From Opisthorchis felineus (lineage: Eukaryota > Platyhelminthes > Trematoda > Opisthorchiida > Opisthorchiidae): 64,000 nucleotides of DNA. The DNA is taken from NCBI GenBank assembly GCA_004794785.1, contig SJOL01006398.1, positions 315,858 to 379,857 of the forward strand, read 5' to 3'. Within the stretch, counting starts at the first letter, position 1. Each line of letters starts with the position of its first letter. Shown piece by piece: positions 11,815 to 23,955 of this stretch. Under the pieces are notes generated by a model that was not told the origin of the DNA, ran no database searches, and saw only the letters and a list, made by a program, of their open reading frames with translations. A program made the position numbers and the translations under genes.

Positions 11815-14800
11815 AAGTATCAGCTCTGGATGACTCTCATTATTGAACCGTTTTCTATCCAACTGCAGTATGTGCCATGAGAAACAAACTTCGAGAAGCC
11901 CCAAGCATTGCTCTGATATCCGCGTTTTCTCAAGACGGCAGTGAACGGTAACAACTGTGCCTTTGGTCATATATGAAGAGAAAATGATACTTTCGCTGCA
12001 CCTAGTTCTTCAGACGCAAAGAGACTGTTCAACTTGTTTTGCTGCACATATTCATCGGCTTTGCAATTATGCGACTACTACCAATCATCCAAGATAGAAT
12101 GAAAGATTAATTTTTGAGAACACTAGCTGGAATCCAGTAGGAGGACAAAGTTATATGATTACGTGGAGACATGGAGGCTCGATGGATTCCGTGTTGTGGT
12201 TTGTTATTTCTTTGCTTACTGACTTCAGCCGACACCTTAACCGAGACCTTCCCCTCAAAGATCCTCTGTGATGTGTGTGATCGAAGCCGGTCTAGTCGGG
12301 CTGTCGTTGTTGGAGCAACATAAGAGCATCAAACAGGCTTGTGATGTACATCGTTGACAAGATTCATGGATTGTTTCCACTATGCGTTTTTCTCCCACTT
12401 TAGAAGTAGTTTTTCAAAGATTGTTTTATCAAAGGAAATTTCGACAATAAACGCAACAACTGCCATTTTTATAGTTTAGGGATTCCTAATAGGGGTTATA
12501 TTGTGAACGTCCTGCAAAACTTTAAGGTTACAGTTAGTTTTAACAAAAATGTTTCGGTAGATAAATTGTTGTTGCCTGGTCCACGAATGGAGCGACATTT
12601 ATGCTGGAGAAAAGTCCAAGCTAAGTCGCTGTTTCAAATTTGCCTGCATGGCAGTAGTCACTTTGACAGACAGAGATTAAATTCAAAATTATGTTAGATG
12701 CATAACCACTTGAGGCTTATCAGTAGGTGATTTCGGTCAGCACAACTCTAACCAATAAGTTAAATTATTTCATGGCAGTTTCCTAAAACACCACCCTTAG
12801 CAATAATGAAAAGTAAAGGAGTCTTACGATTGGACAAAACAGTTTAGTCAGACAGCAGAACAACGGAAAATCCGGCCAAAATTACAACTCCCCCTCATCA
12901 CTGGTTGTTTTTTAGGGGCTCTTAGCTAATTAATTTTGTGCCACGAAAAAACAGATAGGATCCAAAGCACTGTAACTCTCCGTGGAAAGTCTAATTTGTT
13001 TTTGTAGACAAGGTTTTATTTTGCATGTCCTCTCATTGGACAAACAACTTTTACCGTCTTCTTCACAGTTGGTGCAAATTTTTGTTTGTTGGTAACGTTT
13101 CCTTCTTTCCGTTGGGATGCCTGAAAATTTTAGGGTCCAGTTTTAACGATTGGAGACTTTAATAGCACAGCAGGAATGCGTACGTCGAAGAAAAAGCTTG
13201 CCTAAAGAGAGATACTTCGATTCACACACCTCTTCGGAGTTGGAATTCTTCCGGCATTGGTCACCTGGTTTTCCACATCTATAAGGTCGATGCAACAAAT
13301 GTCGAAGTACGCTTTAGGGACTTATCCCTTTGGATTTTTATATTTACTGTTCCTTGCCTAATCTTTGCATGACCTTAAGCTCACCTCTTAACAGTAAATT
13401 AGTTGTATTGCTCGCAAGTGGCTAACTCCTTTGTGTTGGATAGTCACCAAACTTCAAGAGGCATCTGGTAATTTAAAGCTGCAATTTTGATGAGTAAACT
13501 AAACATAGTTTTCCTTAGATGCAGACGTCTTTAGAGCAGACCAAACAAGCAACCTGTACTATAAGATGAGATTTCTCTAATAGAGATGTTTGAAGGACAG
13601 AAGGAAGGTATGTTTTGTCTTAAGCATGGCCTTTCAAACACTCTCCTTTAAATGGGGAGATCACCTCTCAAAACAGAGGTACTTTTGACTAATCTCTTGA
13701 GAATATATTGATTAAAAAATCTTTCTTTGGCGTCAGTTAATAAAAATATCTAATCTAAATGGTACATCGCTCTGAAGGTACTATTTTAGCACTTCACTAA
13801 TTCTCCCCAAGCGCTCAGTATCCATTTGGTTTGCATTCATTCTTGAGACCACGCTTAGTCTGTCACTGCATTCAATATGATAATCATTCAGTTCTGGAAT
13901 CAAGCTTTATTCGGTCGCCCGGTTCCATTGCACTGTGTCGATTATTGTCTGTTTTATGGACGCTATAATGCTAGCCACGTACAATAAACTCTGTTGTTAT
14001 ACACTGGTAGGCTGGAAACACTTCATGCCGGGTGCTATTGTCGCCCACATTTTCGGAAACCCAAGTCGAACAGCTTTAATCTTTGAAACCATTTACAAAG
14101 TTCCAGCAGAAGTGATAAAGGCAGCAGAACAGCATTACTCGGCTAAGACAGAGTCAAACATCATCCCCTGCGTCCGAGAAATCAGGATACATACTACCCT
14201 CGGTCTGGTCGCCGATGGATTGTTCGGATTTTCCACAGAACAAAAGCCGAACCGTGTCACATGAAGCCACTGTCAAGTCCACTATTTTAAGTCATTTTAA
14301 TCCGACTGTTTTGTGGAACGTGACAGTCCGGCTTAACCTGAACCTTGTTTAAATGTACCGAATAGATGAAGAGTTATCGAAGGGGTTGGTTCGTGAGCGC
14401 GCCGCCTGCCGGTTTGATTATTCAATTATCGATCTCTAGTTATATTTTGTGTTTCGGCTAACCCACGAACTTGATGTTACTTCCACTTCACTCTTACGTT
14501 TCTACACTATGCCGTACAAGTTTTCCGAAAGACATCTACCTTGGCTATACCAGATGTTTGTTTTCTAAGTTTTATGTGAGAACAGGCGGTTGCATTCATA
14601 AACAAGAATAAATGGCCAGCTTTCCGACTAAACAACAGTTGGTTAGCTGTTTGTATGCATTTTACAGGACAATATCATTCGAAAGCATCTCTTATTGCGT
14701 CAAATGCATGCTGAATCGGCAATGAGCTCATCAATATCCATTGTAATGGATGCCTGCCCAGTTGTTCTCCGTTGACGTAATGATTATACGTATGCAAACT

Positions 14801-15326
14801 GGTGGGCGGCGGTCTGCCTAGAGCTTGATCTCCTTGGTTCTGGTAGACAAATGAAATTGGCTGTGCGGGAGAAAGCATCGCAGTCCTACTGCGACGAGCT
14901 GACAAATTTTACAAACACTCTTTATATCGAGTCAGTTTGAACAATAGTTTTTGAGAATCAGAAGTGGTGAGCAAAAACAGTGCAATATAAACCTGGTCGT
15001 GTAGATCTCAGATGATATAGGTGAAACCGAAATGATGTTGTACTAACTTTCGTTTTGAATTTGGGCGTACACAAGTTGATTATACACCAGCGGTTTTTTA
15101 CCGAGTTGGATTCATTAAGTCAGTGTAATGATGTTGATCGTCAGTCTCTTTCGCTGACAGCCTTCAAAAGGCAGTCGCCAACCGCAATCGTTCGCATATC
15201 CAGTTGAAAAAAGTTGACGTTATTGTTTTTTATAGCCTGTGCCATGACTTTGATAGGAGTTAATGGATGGCCCTCCTCTGGAGCCAAAATAATGCTACGC
15301 CATTGAGATATGAATGTGTAGGTCTC
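11815..15326. other. Unassigned DNA, no gene recognised
   Basis: The longest open frame is 13935-14264 (plus, 109 codons). An AATAAA lies near its start at about 13982 and the following DNA to 14500 is GC-richer, but no known domain and no terminal repeat pair was found. The rest is featureless to the eye. Confidence 0.45.
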
Positions 15327-15539
15327 AATAATTTACTTCGAGCGCGAGATGGCTTAGTGGTTAGAGCGCCAATTTACTGACCGGAAGATCCGTGGTTCGA
15401 ATCCGACCTCTGCATCTCGACTTCTCCTGACTAGGCTTGGGCAACCTGATAGTATCCCAGCCGTCGTGCTTCCTTCGGGTGGCATGGAAGCTAGGCACCG
15501 AAAAATATGGTACAGCTGAACGATTATTAATAATTTACT
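15327..15539 (+). mobile_element. tRNA-like SINE, family B, with target-site duplication
   Basis: The head at about 15338-15419 resembles a tRNA gene: an A-box-like 'TGGCTTAGTGGTTAGAG' and a B-box-like 'GGTTCGAATCC'. A tRNA-unrelated body follows, then a short AT-rich tail. The element is bracketed by a perfect 11-bp direct repeat, AATAATTTACT, at 15327-15337 and 15529-15539. Such a duplication is left when a LINE-type enzyme inserts a SINE. A second copy, inverted, lies at 31.7 kb with the same head, body and order. Pol III transcription from the internal boxes is known for such elements and inferred here. The T and acceptor stems pair poorly, so it is not a working tRNA. Confidence 0.88.
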
Positions 15540-17454
15540 GCCCTTGAGTCGTTGATGTCTTCAATTAGAAGAGGTGGAAAGTTTCGTCTTTAATGTGAGC
15601 GTAAATACCATTAGTGGGAACATGGTGCCACGCCAAAATGAACAATCTTTTACCCGCTTAGCCCCACCACTCCAAGACGGTGAGTTATAATCAAAATGAA
15701 ACGCAAATTAGACTGATTTTTAGAACTGGCCGCGGTTCCTTTCAATACTTAATATCTCTGGTTCTGCTTTTTGAGTAGGCAAACTTGGGAACATTTTGCG
15801 GACTTGTGTCTGAGTGGCAGAATATCAACATATAATCATCGCAAAAGTGGTTAATGGCAAAAAATGCAGGTTTGAAGCCACAAAAAGCATTTAAGTAGAA
15901 AAGACTGTGTAAAACTGGGTCCGGGTAAATTGGTTAGTTGCTAAGTAAATTAAAATAGGAGTAATCATATTTCTGTCCAAGGGGAGGTTTCAACTCACTC
16001 CCGGTGTGGCCGAAACACTGCGCAAAATGGGATGGGAGGCTTCGCCGAGTAGAAGTGGGCAGGATTCCGAAAAGGCAGAAAAACAGTTTTACTAAGTGGT
16101 AATTATAGCCAACCACTAAGCGTCCTTAGTCTTACTACTAACGACAGCACTATTTCGAGAGCTTCATGGAACTTGAGGAGCTTCATCAAGTTCTACAGAA
16201 TAGAAGTTTCTGTCGACGTGATGGCCTATATCCTAAGCTGCTCAAGTGCCACGTCACTGAGTTATATGTGACTTGATGTGCCTTTTTTCTCGCTATATAA
16301 CGCTGAGCTCTGGGGGACCATTTGCGTTTAACCTTGAACTAATCTTGAAGCGACTATTATCGTAGGCAGTTAATACACCGTTATTATTAGTATTATTATT
16401 AGGCGCAGGTTGGCTTGTTTTCTACAAGTAATCGGCTGTTCTACTGAGGTGAAACGCATTTTGTTAGGTTTTGTCAAACGGAGTCAAAAGGGCTGTCTCA
16501 AAATATGTGGTTCTAGCTACTAAATACCATAAAAATTAACAAAAATATTTATTATTTACTTCGGAATATCAAAGGTATAAAAGTGTGGTGTCGAGTTTTG
16601 AGAGGGGTAATGTACACGCTAGTTACTAATTACATTTCATACTGAGTTTGGGAATAATAATAACAGAAACTACTTCGCACTTTCATTTAAAAAACAGAGC
16701 TTGTAAAAAATCGCGGTAGGTTGGGCATAAAATAAAAATATATTTAAAAACAGTAAAGATGACAAAAAAAATGTTTTTCGTTGCAGAAGAAGGTAGTAAT
16801 TTAGCATATTTTGATCTCACTAAGCAAATAAAAATAAAGAGGAAAAGATAAATCGTTGATATCGCTGACTCAAATTTCCAAGCATAAAATTTCCATTTTC
16901 AAACCTGCAACTGTCCAGTCGGGGTACCATATAAAATGGACTCCACTCGTCAAGAAGGCAACTTTAGAAAAAAGACATGTTTTCAACTTTGACCCCGCTT
17001 GGGGGAGCAAACCACATAGAACTGGAGAGGATAAAGTTCTTGCTTTGTTGCATGGCTGATTTACTGCCTACAATGTGCTACAGTAGGAATGATCCATTTC
17101 TTGTTTTCCGGAATTGTTAAGTGGTTGTCATTCAAAAAACCGCGCATGTGAACCATCGATTAGGTAAATAATTTATAACTTCTTGGCTGATATGATGTTT
17201 TGGAAAATCAGCTTTCCATATACACCTGGCACTAAATCGACGTATCGTTTAACAGTGATACAGTTGGAGGCTGGGATGATGCAACACGCGATAATTTAAC
17301 TTTACTGGATCTGCAATTTAGATTTAATCTTGTAAATGAAATCACTATGCTTGCAATCATTGTGCGACTATTTAATCCTTGCTGCGAATAATGGGTAATG
17401 CATACCAAGAATCTCGAGCAAGATTCAGACCTGCGATATCTAGGCTAGCAGTTG
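15540..17454. other. Unassigned DNA with a short TTA microsatellite
   Basis: A (TTA)n-like run lies at about 16380-16402. Open frames reach only 60-67 codons, and no other repeat was recognised. Confidence 0.5.
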
Positions 17455-17600
17455 GACAGCTGACCAACAGTTTTATTAAACCACACAGAATTTAGCGACA
17501 CTCATCCTTCAGTCGCGAGCTCCACCTCACGTGTTGAGTGTTGAGTGGCGACTGCTCAGATGAAAGTTTCACCCGTCCTGTGAATTATCCGTTTTTCCGA
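17455..17600 (-). repeat. SINE-like repeat, family A (leading part)
   Basis: On the minus strand it matches the leading segment of the fuller copies at 29.7 and 20.4 kb: 'GGGTGAAACTTTCATCTGAG', then a CACTCAACA region, CACGTG and 'GGATGAGTG'. The tRNA-like part is missing or unrecognisable. Confidence 0.65.
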
Positions 17601-17998
17601 GCTACTTGTGCCCTATAGAAATCGGATGCTAAGAGAAATGTCTAACAGATCCACCTATTACCGGTTGGATACAAATTTTTCAGAAATGTCAAGGTACCTA
17701 CAAATGCAGAGCAGTTGTTAACTGAACAACAGGATTTGGATTCATGAGGGGGGAAAATTCCTGCCTCATGTTTTGCTAGTCTTGCCGCTAAAGTATGATA
17801 TGTGGGCACTTAATTTATGATTCTTGATTGCAACTTTGAAGGTAATAATCAGTGAACAAAACAGGAATACCATTCGCGCGTGCGTAATAGGTACATATTT
17901 ATACGTCGATTTTCCAAAGTAGCAAAGTTCCTGGGCAGATGCATTCAGGAGACATAATGCCCAGAAACAGTATGCAGAATATAATACCGGTAACGTAA
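17601..17998. other. Unassigned DNA, no gene recognised
   Basis: It separates a family A copy from an AT-rich array. The minus open frame at 17766-18155 owes its Tyr/Ile-rich N-terminal part to the adjacent simple repeat and is not taken as a gene. Confidence 0.5.
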
Positions 17999-18150
17999 TA
18001 ATATTATAATGATATGATACATAATGATAATAATGATATGAAATATCATCAAAATATATAATGTTATATATTATAATGATATGATAATATAATGATATTT
18101 TGATATTTTGATATATGATAATATAATGATAATATAATATAATAGTAGTA
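17999..18150. repeat. ATGATA-type microsatellite
   Basis: The region is a degenerate array of ATAATGAT, ATGATA and TATTTTGATAT units over about 150 bases. It is simple-sequence DNA. Confidence 0.9.
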
Positions 18151-20214
18151 GCCATATTAGGTCATATAGTGCCAACAATATCATAAAGTCATTGCATAAG
18201 AGCTCCTAAAAATTCACATGGTATCCACAGATTGGTCTGTTTCTTTCTACAACAACGTAGTCCCAAGATCCACAATGTGAATTCCCCAGTCAAAGGCTCG
18301 GATGAGTAGTAACTAGCAATAATCATCTGAGTGGCATGACATCCTGAGGCCAATATAAATAAGTATGTCGTACAAAATAAACAAAAACGTCTACATTACA
18401 TTATTCATCCAACGTTTTCTGGAGTTTCCTGTTGGGAAAAATTAGGTTATTCTCCTTATTTTATACTAGACTTTTGTACACCTGTCAGTCACTTGAAAAA
18501 CTCCCATATTTTACGCAATCATGTGTGGAAAAACTTAAATTGTGTATTTTTTGCCACAAATCGCCACACTGCTTGACGGGCTACCAAGTTATAGACGAAA
18601 GATTCGGATGGAATTCACGTGAGCCTTCAGTCGCCACCAACTCAGTCTTTGTGGACCAGTGCACTGACACAGTTGAAAGTTATACAGTCCAAGTGCCAAC
18701 AGAGGGCGAATTATCCCAACCTGTGCCGGCCAAGCATATGTCTTCCTAGGTTGTTATTCGTTGTATATTTTCAGGGAAGTTTCATGGTTATCCAACCATA
18801 TTTCATGGGCTGCTCAAAACCAGACGTAATTTGTCCCCATTTGATAAAGATCGCAAACTGGGTTAAAAATATGACCCCAATTACTGTAAAAGCAACCTTG
18901 TCACGACTTTTGTTGATGCCGGGGCCATGACTAGGGTTTAACAAGCAGGTAGGTAGTAGCCAAGAAGGACATATTTAGATTGAAACTTTAAAATTCGTTC
19001 GCAACAACATCTGACGACTGATTCAGGCTTTCTTAGACTTAGTTTTTTGAATGTCTGAACTCATCCTTGAAACTCTTGCATGTGGGTCAAACCAAACAAC
19101 TCATTTGGGTAAAGGAGTACTTTTCAACGAAGGATTTATTCAATTTCTCCATGCGCCTTGAAGGTATGGTTTGATACTTTTCGTAACTTGACAGGACGTC
19201 TATTGGAACCCCAACTTTTGGTGTATAACTAGTACTATAGACAGACAGTCCTGTAATCAATAGAATGTGTGGCATACTTATCGGAACAACAGTTTTCAAG
19301 CATCTAGGTTACCATCCTGTCGATGAGTTCCGACAGGCGAGCAATCGACTGACACGTCCAGCACATTCATCTGATCGTGGCTGGCACAGTCAGATTTGCG
19401 TCTCGATACTGAAATCCGTTTAGAGTGGACGACCCTCTTCAGGACACGAACCGGATTGTTCAGAATAGATGGATAAAAAAGTGGCATCGCTTCGCAACAA
19501 AAATAGCAAACAAGTAAGGTACAGGAACCCGTTTGATGCATGCTAGTCTGCTGGATGTTATTTGCAGATAAAGGAGTTGGGCCAAGGTGGCTTTTGCTTC
19601 AGACCATGCAATGAAATTTCCTGAGATGTTAACTGCCCAATGCTTGGTGATTTTCGCTGAAGGTATCAAGCCTAATGGTTTTGAATGTAAAGGAATTTAT
19701 TGCATAAAAGCATTAGTTTTAGAAATAACTAGATCCCGGTTTACTAACAAGGAGTGTAAACATTCGAACAAATACTACCGAAGCCTTGCTCACTTTCAGG
19801 TACCAAATAATACGTTGTAAAGAACAGAATAAAGTTAAGCTGATAATTTTACTCTGTTCTCATTGTAGAAAAAAGTATCTCGGACGGCTCACAAACTGTT
19901 TACTTCAGGTTAGTTTGTTTCATATAGAGAGAAACACAGTAAAAACAAAACATAGTTCTTGCTAGGAAAAGTTTAATTTTTTCTGCTCTAGAGTAGATGA
20001 TATGCTTGGAAACTTTACGGTTAATAAACTATGTACTTCTCTTATCAGTTTGAGGGAAGGGGGTTGTGCATCACTCTCATCAGAAAGACGTCTTTCAGGT
20101 GGGCCACGAATTCTCTGAAATAGATGAGAATCACCTGGCCCTCACTTTGAGTCAAAGACCATTGATTTCTTCGCGTTACAGTACAAGTAAGCCACATTGT
20201 TTCTCAGCCATTCG
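18151..20214. other. Unassigned DNA, no gene recognised
   Basis: Open frames at 18432-18749 and 18619-18930 (plus) overlap in different frames, and several 70-81 codon frames lie on the minus strand at 19.1-19.7 kb. None carries a recognised motif or a matched splice pair. Confidence 0.45.
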
Positions 20215-20385
20215 TGGCCGAAGGGGGGGGGTAAAACCGTTAGCCCAGGGGTCACAAGTTTGAAACTCCCTGGGGTTTTATAGAATGCGCACTACTGATT
20301 TTCAATAAGAGTGAAACAGTTGCACAATGTTTCAATGTTTCACTCTTTCTCAGCATAGATTAGTTCCACTTACAGGACGATATCG
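20215..20385 (+). repeat. SINE-like repeat, family A (partial copy)
   Basis: It begins at a G homopolymer and shows the blocks 'AAACTCCCTGGGGTTTTATA', 'GAATGCGCACTACTGA', a GTGAAACAG block and 'TTCCACTTACAGGA' in family order. It is the first of three family A pieces lying within 700 bases in the same orientation. Confidence 0.6.
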
Positions 20386-20439
20386 AAATTGAAAATTACC
20401 AAACCTTCGCACACTACCATCACACTATAAGTGGCTCGG

Positions 20440-20712
20440 CGGTAATATTTTACAAGACGGGTAAAACTTCCATCTGAGAATTCATCACTGGAGAAACCAG
20501 AAAATACATGACCACGTGGTATGGTTTCCGCGATCGAAGCATTGTTGCTGTTATATCTTGTCTATGTGAGATCCAATCAAACTTTCGTTCCCCGTCCCAT
20601 GACCAGAATATCGAGGGTGGAAACTCTCCGAGTTTTGTGAGATGCGCACTGCTAATGATTCCCAGTAGGAATGAAACGGGTGCATAGTGCTTCCTGGTTC
20701 TCCAGCACAAAT
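20440..20712 (+). repeat. SINE-like repeat, family A (long copy)
   Basis: This is one of the longest copies. It has a leading segment ('AAAACTTCCATCTGAGAATT', 'CATGACCACGTGGTATGGTT'), a tRNA-like middle that is damaged, then 'TTTTGTGAGATGCGCACTGC' and 'GGTGCATAGTGCTTCCTGGT'. The same order over about 270 bases is seen at 43.9-44.2 kb and, inverted, at 29.65-29.9 kb. This shows the leading and tRNA-like segments belong to one element. Confidence 0.75.
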
Positions 20713-20819
20713 AGCTTTACGAGCAAAATCTTCAATGCGGATTCCACAATCTCTTTAGACTATCTTCAAGTCTTCTTTGTGAGTCGTTGTCAGGATAGAA
20801 CCATAAAATCATCATATCA

Positions 20820-20925
20820 TAAAAAATCATATAAAATACGCAGTGCTAATTATTCTTACTAGGATTGACTCAGTTACACAGTGCACCTCATTCTTTCGAC
20901 TTACGGTGGCTCCACTTACAGGTAA
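20820..20925 (+). repeat. SINE-like repeat, family A (trailing part)
   Basis: It keeps only the trailing words: a 'CGCAGTGCTAATTATTCTTA' block, a CACAGTGC block and 'GGCTCCACTTACAGG'. The shared CCACTTACAGG with the 20.2 kb copy suggests the family's 3' part extends beyond the end seen in other copies. Confidence 0.5.
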
Positions 20926-23889
20926 ACCCTCGGTTAAAAGGTTGCGGTAGAATTTGAGATGAAACAGAAAGTCCTGTTGAAAGAGCTTTTTGAACTGTCT
21001 TTTGGCTTACCGACACATAAGCAGGCTGCAAGTGAATAAAATCCAGGTGGGCTTTTTGCACAGGACTTTCGGTTCAAGGTTCCGCACACACCAATTACAG
21101 GATAATTATTCTGACGGACGGCATAAAATTTCGATTTTATAAACTGGCCCGCATATTACATTTTCGACTATCTAGCTCGGTATATTAAAGAATATTGCAC
21201 GTTTGAAAAATCAAACTACAAATAAATTGATCTTTTGAAGGCACATTTTGCTGTAATTAGAGCACTGCGATTGACGTGGCTTTCTCGAGGTAGTAACTAC
21301 ATGAAAATGGATTGACAAGAATACTAGCTTGGCTTCCTAACATGGGAAGCTCATTAGCAACAATAAACGAGTTTAGCCCACCAACGGCGACAGTCTAAAA
21401 GTGGAAATTCAGGAAAAAACCCGACAGCTACTCAGCCGAAAGCAAGGCGTGTTTAGATTCAATAATAGGTATCACGTAATTATTGTGGTCAACACGATCT
21501 CGGCAATTGTATGCAGATTGTAATTCACGCTAGAATTTACACACCCAGTTCATCAGAGGAAAAAGTCACACTTTTCGTCCGCCAGCGTTGATCTTCTTCT
21601 AAAGATGCGATTGACTATGTGTTGAACATTACCACACATTTGGTTTGATTCTAAGCACGATGACTTTGATTTTATTCCTAAACCGATGGTTAAATTTTTA
21701 AAACAGTCTTCAGATCGTAATCCATCACAACTACGACGTTTTCTTCAACAGACTTTCCAATACACCTCTCCTGTATAATCAGGAAAATTGGGACGAACGG
21801 TCCTCAACTACCCCATCAACGGTTTTGCTTTGCTTGGGGTTTACCCGGAATTTAGGATTATCAATCTTTATATAAAGAACAATTTGGTCAAGGGGTAATT
21901 TTTGAGCTAATATGCCTCAACTGCTGGCGAACTCCGTCATAATCAACAACATATAGATATGCTTCTACACTGTTTATAGCGGACAAACGTGGATACCTTG
22001 GAAATCAAGTCCCTAGATCAGTGTGCGTCTGACTACGACGGAGGTCAGTAACTCTCCATTTCCAGCAATGTCATCACGCTCAATCCTTCAGCTGATTTGG
22101 GAAAAGCAGGGCAACGGCTCTTACCTTTCTCGAATTTCGTGCTTTGTCGGATTGGTCAACTGTAAATCAGTGCGCTGCATTATCTCCTCTAATTTCAGAT
22201 TCTTACAAGTAATGGTGGATTTTGATCACCATCACCCATCATCTCCCAATCACCTCAATTCCAGTCAAATCCTACGGCATTTATGAGAAGTCGGTGGCCA
22301 AAGGCCTAAGGATAACTCAGATCTTGCGCCAAACCTGGTAAACCATTGCAGCCATCCAAACATGCAATCCACTTTAGCAATACATTGCAAGAAAGGTTCT
22401 TGAACGGACAAAAAAATTGTGCTTAACATTACAGTCCCCAAAGCGAGATTGTGCGTCCTCGTCTGCATTGTGTGAATACCAAGACTGGTGACACTTTACT
22501 AAGATTCACTTGTCGAGATTGAAGATTGTGAATTCGTCTTTGGACAGACGTAACAGTGCACAGAAAGTAAAACGACATTCATTTGGAGTGAGATGCTAAA
22601 TCCGAAACGCACGGAACTAGCAGGCTAATTCTATTCAGGCAGACAAGAATTCAAGTTTGGCTTCCGACTTTAATCACTCCGGTGAAAGTTGAAAATCTTG
22701 GGTTCGAATCGTGCAAACCGATCACGAACGAGTCCCATGAACCGTACAGGTAACCTTTTTCTGTCACGAGTTTTACTTCTGATTATCCCGTAGTTTGTGC
22801 AAGTGTGACTGGTGCCGGTGTGCTCGCGATGGTCGCCTGTCTTGAAATTCACGGTCAGTGAATGAAGATAAGACATCCACAGGTTAGCACTATTATCGTC
22901 TTGGTGTCCTTGTGAGAGGGCTTTCTATATTTTCTATTGATCACCCGAAAGTTATTATTGCTTATCTCTATTAAACACCTATTGCTCAACTATACCAAGA
23001 ATAAAGTATTTCAGTATATTGGTTTCCTGTATTTGTATCAACCTGGTACCAAATTTCGGGTTGTATCGCAAATATTTTGGACCTTTAATTAAACTTCACT
23101 ACACAACACAGACGAATTTCGACAAAGTATATCCTATGTTAGTGCCAGAAGGCAGGTCTTCTTGTGCGCAGTAATTTTTTGTATGCACTACACGTGCAGT
23201 AGAACAAAGAAACGTACTGCTCAATTTGGGCAGCAGCAATGACCTATGAAGTGTTTTCAACAATGCAAACTTTCGCTTTTACAATCTCCCCAAGAAGAAA
23301 ACACCAGCACATTAACCAATTGTGCGACATGTTGCCTACTGAAGAAAGTAGGCCAGTAGTCACCTACTTTATGACAAAATTAACGGGATTAATAGTTTGC
23401 TGGGTTACAAACTCGGAGCTATGCTACTATTTAAGTTAAGGGATCTTGGATAATTCCTTCTCCACGAGACAATGCTCTTCACTTACATTGATTTGCATCA
23501 TTTGTCCCACGGGCATTCATTGCGTCACTAATTAGGTTGAATAAAGCCTGCGGAGCACGGGATTTCTTCCCAAGCTTGCACACTATATAGATGTGTATTA
23601 TCTCGTCACTCAGGTTCCTAATTATTTTTGTTCACGCATGTGAATTCTCAAAGGATTTTGAGTCTGTGAATGCTTGCTTCCTGTGATAAGCACACTTGCT
23701 AAAGTTTAGACGAGTTAGGGTACGCTTTTCCTGCTTTCAACTTTATTCACCTGGGATTTGTGTCATATTTTTTTCATTTTTTCCTCACAATAGCGAGGTT
23801 GCGTCTATCCTATGTTCTACAAGATGAGTTGTCGTCAACCTTATGCGTATTGTGTTTAGTCAAGAAAATATACTTCGGTGACCCAAACC
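20926..23889. other. Unassigned DNA, no gene recognised
   Basis: Frames of 66-87 codons occur at 22023-22286 and 23239-23439 (plus) and 22265-22468 and 22670-22876 (minus) without motifs. A 'GGGTTCGAATCGTG' at about 22691 resembles a tRNA B box, but no A box or acceptor stem was found around it. Confidence 0.45.
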
Positions 23890-23955
23890 TCGTACCAGGT
23901 GGAACATGAGACAACCTGCGAATTTTGAAGAGTATCGTAAACGAGAGATACAGAT
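23890..23955 (+). repeat. Fragment related to the right end of hairpin element family C
   Basis: The words 'ACATGAGACAACCTGCGA' and 'TCGTAAACGAGAGATACA' correspond in order and spacing to the right-arm end of the 39.4 kb element ('GACATGAGGCGGCCTG', 'TCATAAACGAGAGATTCA'). Only the outer part of one arm is present. Confidence 0.5.

Noticed and set aside
13935..14264. LTR end (AATAAA, CTCTGTTG) followed by a gag-like frame
   Set aside because: No matching second LTR, no convincing primer-binding site and no gag or pol motif were found.
15345..15419. Functional tRNA gene in the SINE head
   Set aside because: The A and B boxes are present and a CGAGATG/CATCTCG pairing exists, but the T and D stems do not fit a normal cloverleaf with that pairing. 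The sequence also continues into a SINE body flanked by a target-site duplication.
22685..22705. B-box-like GGTTCGAATCG as a tRNA gene
   Set aside because: No A box, anticodon arm or acceptor stem could be placed around it.
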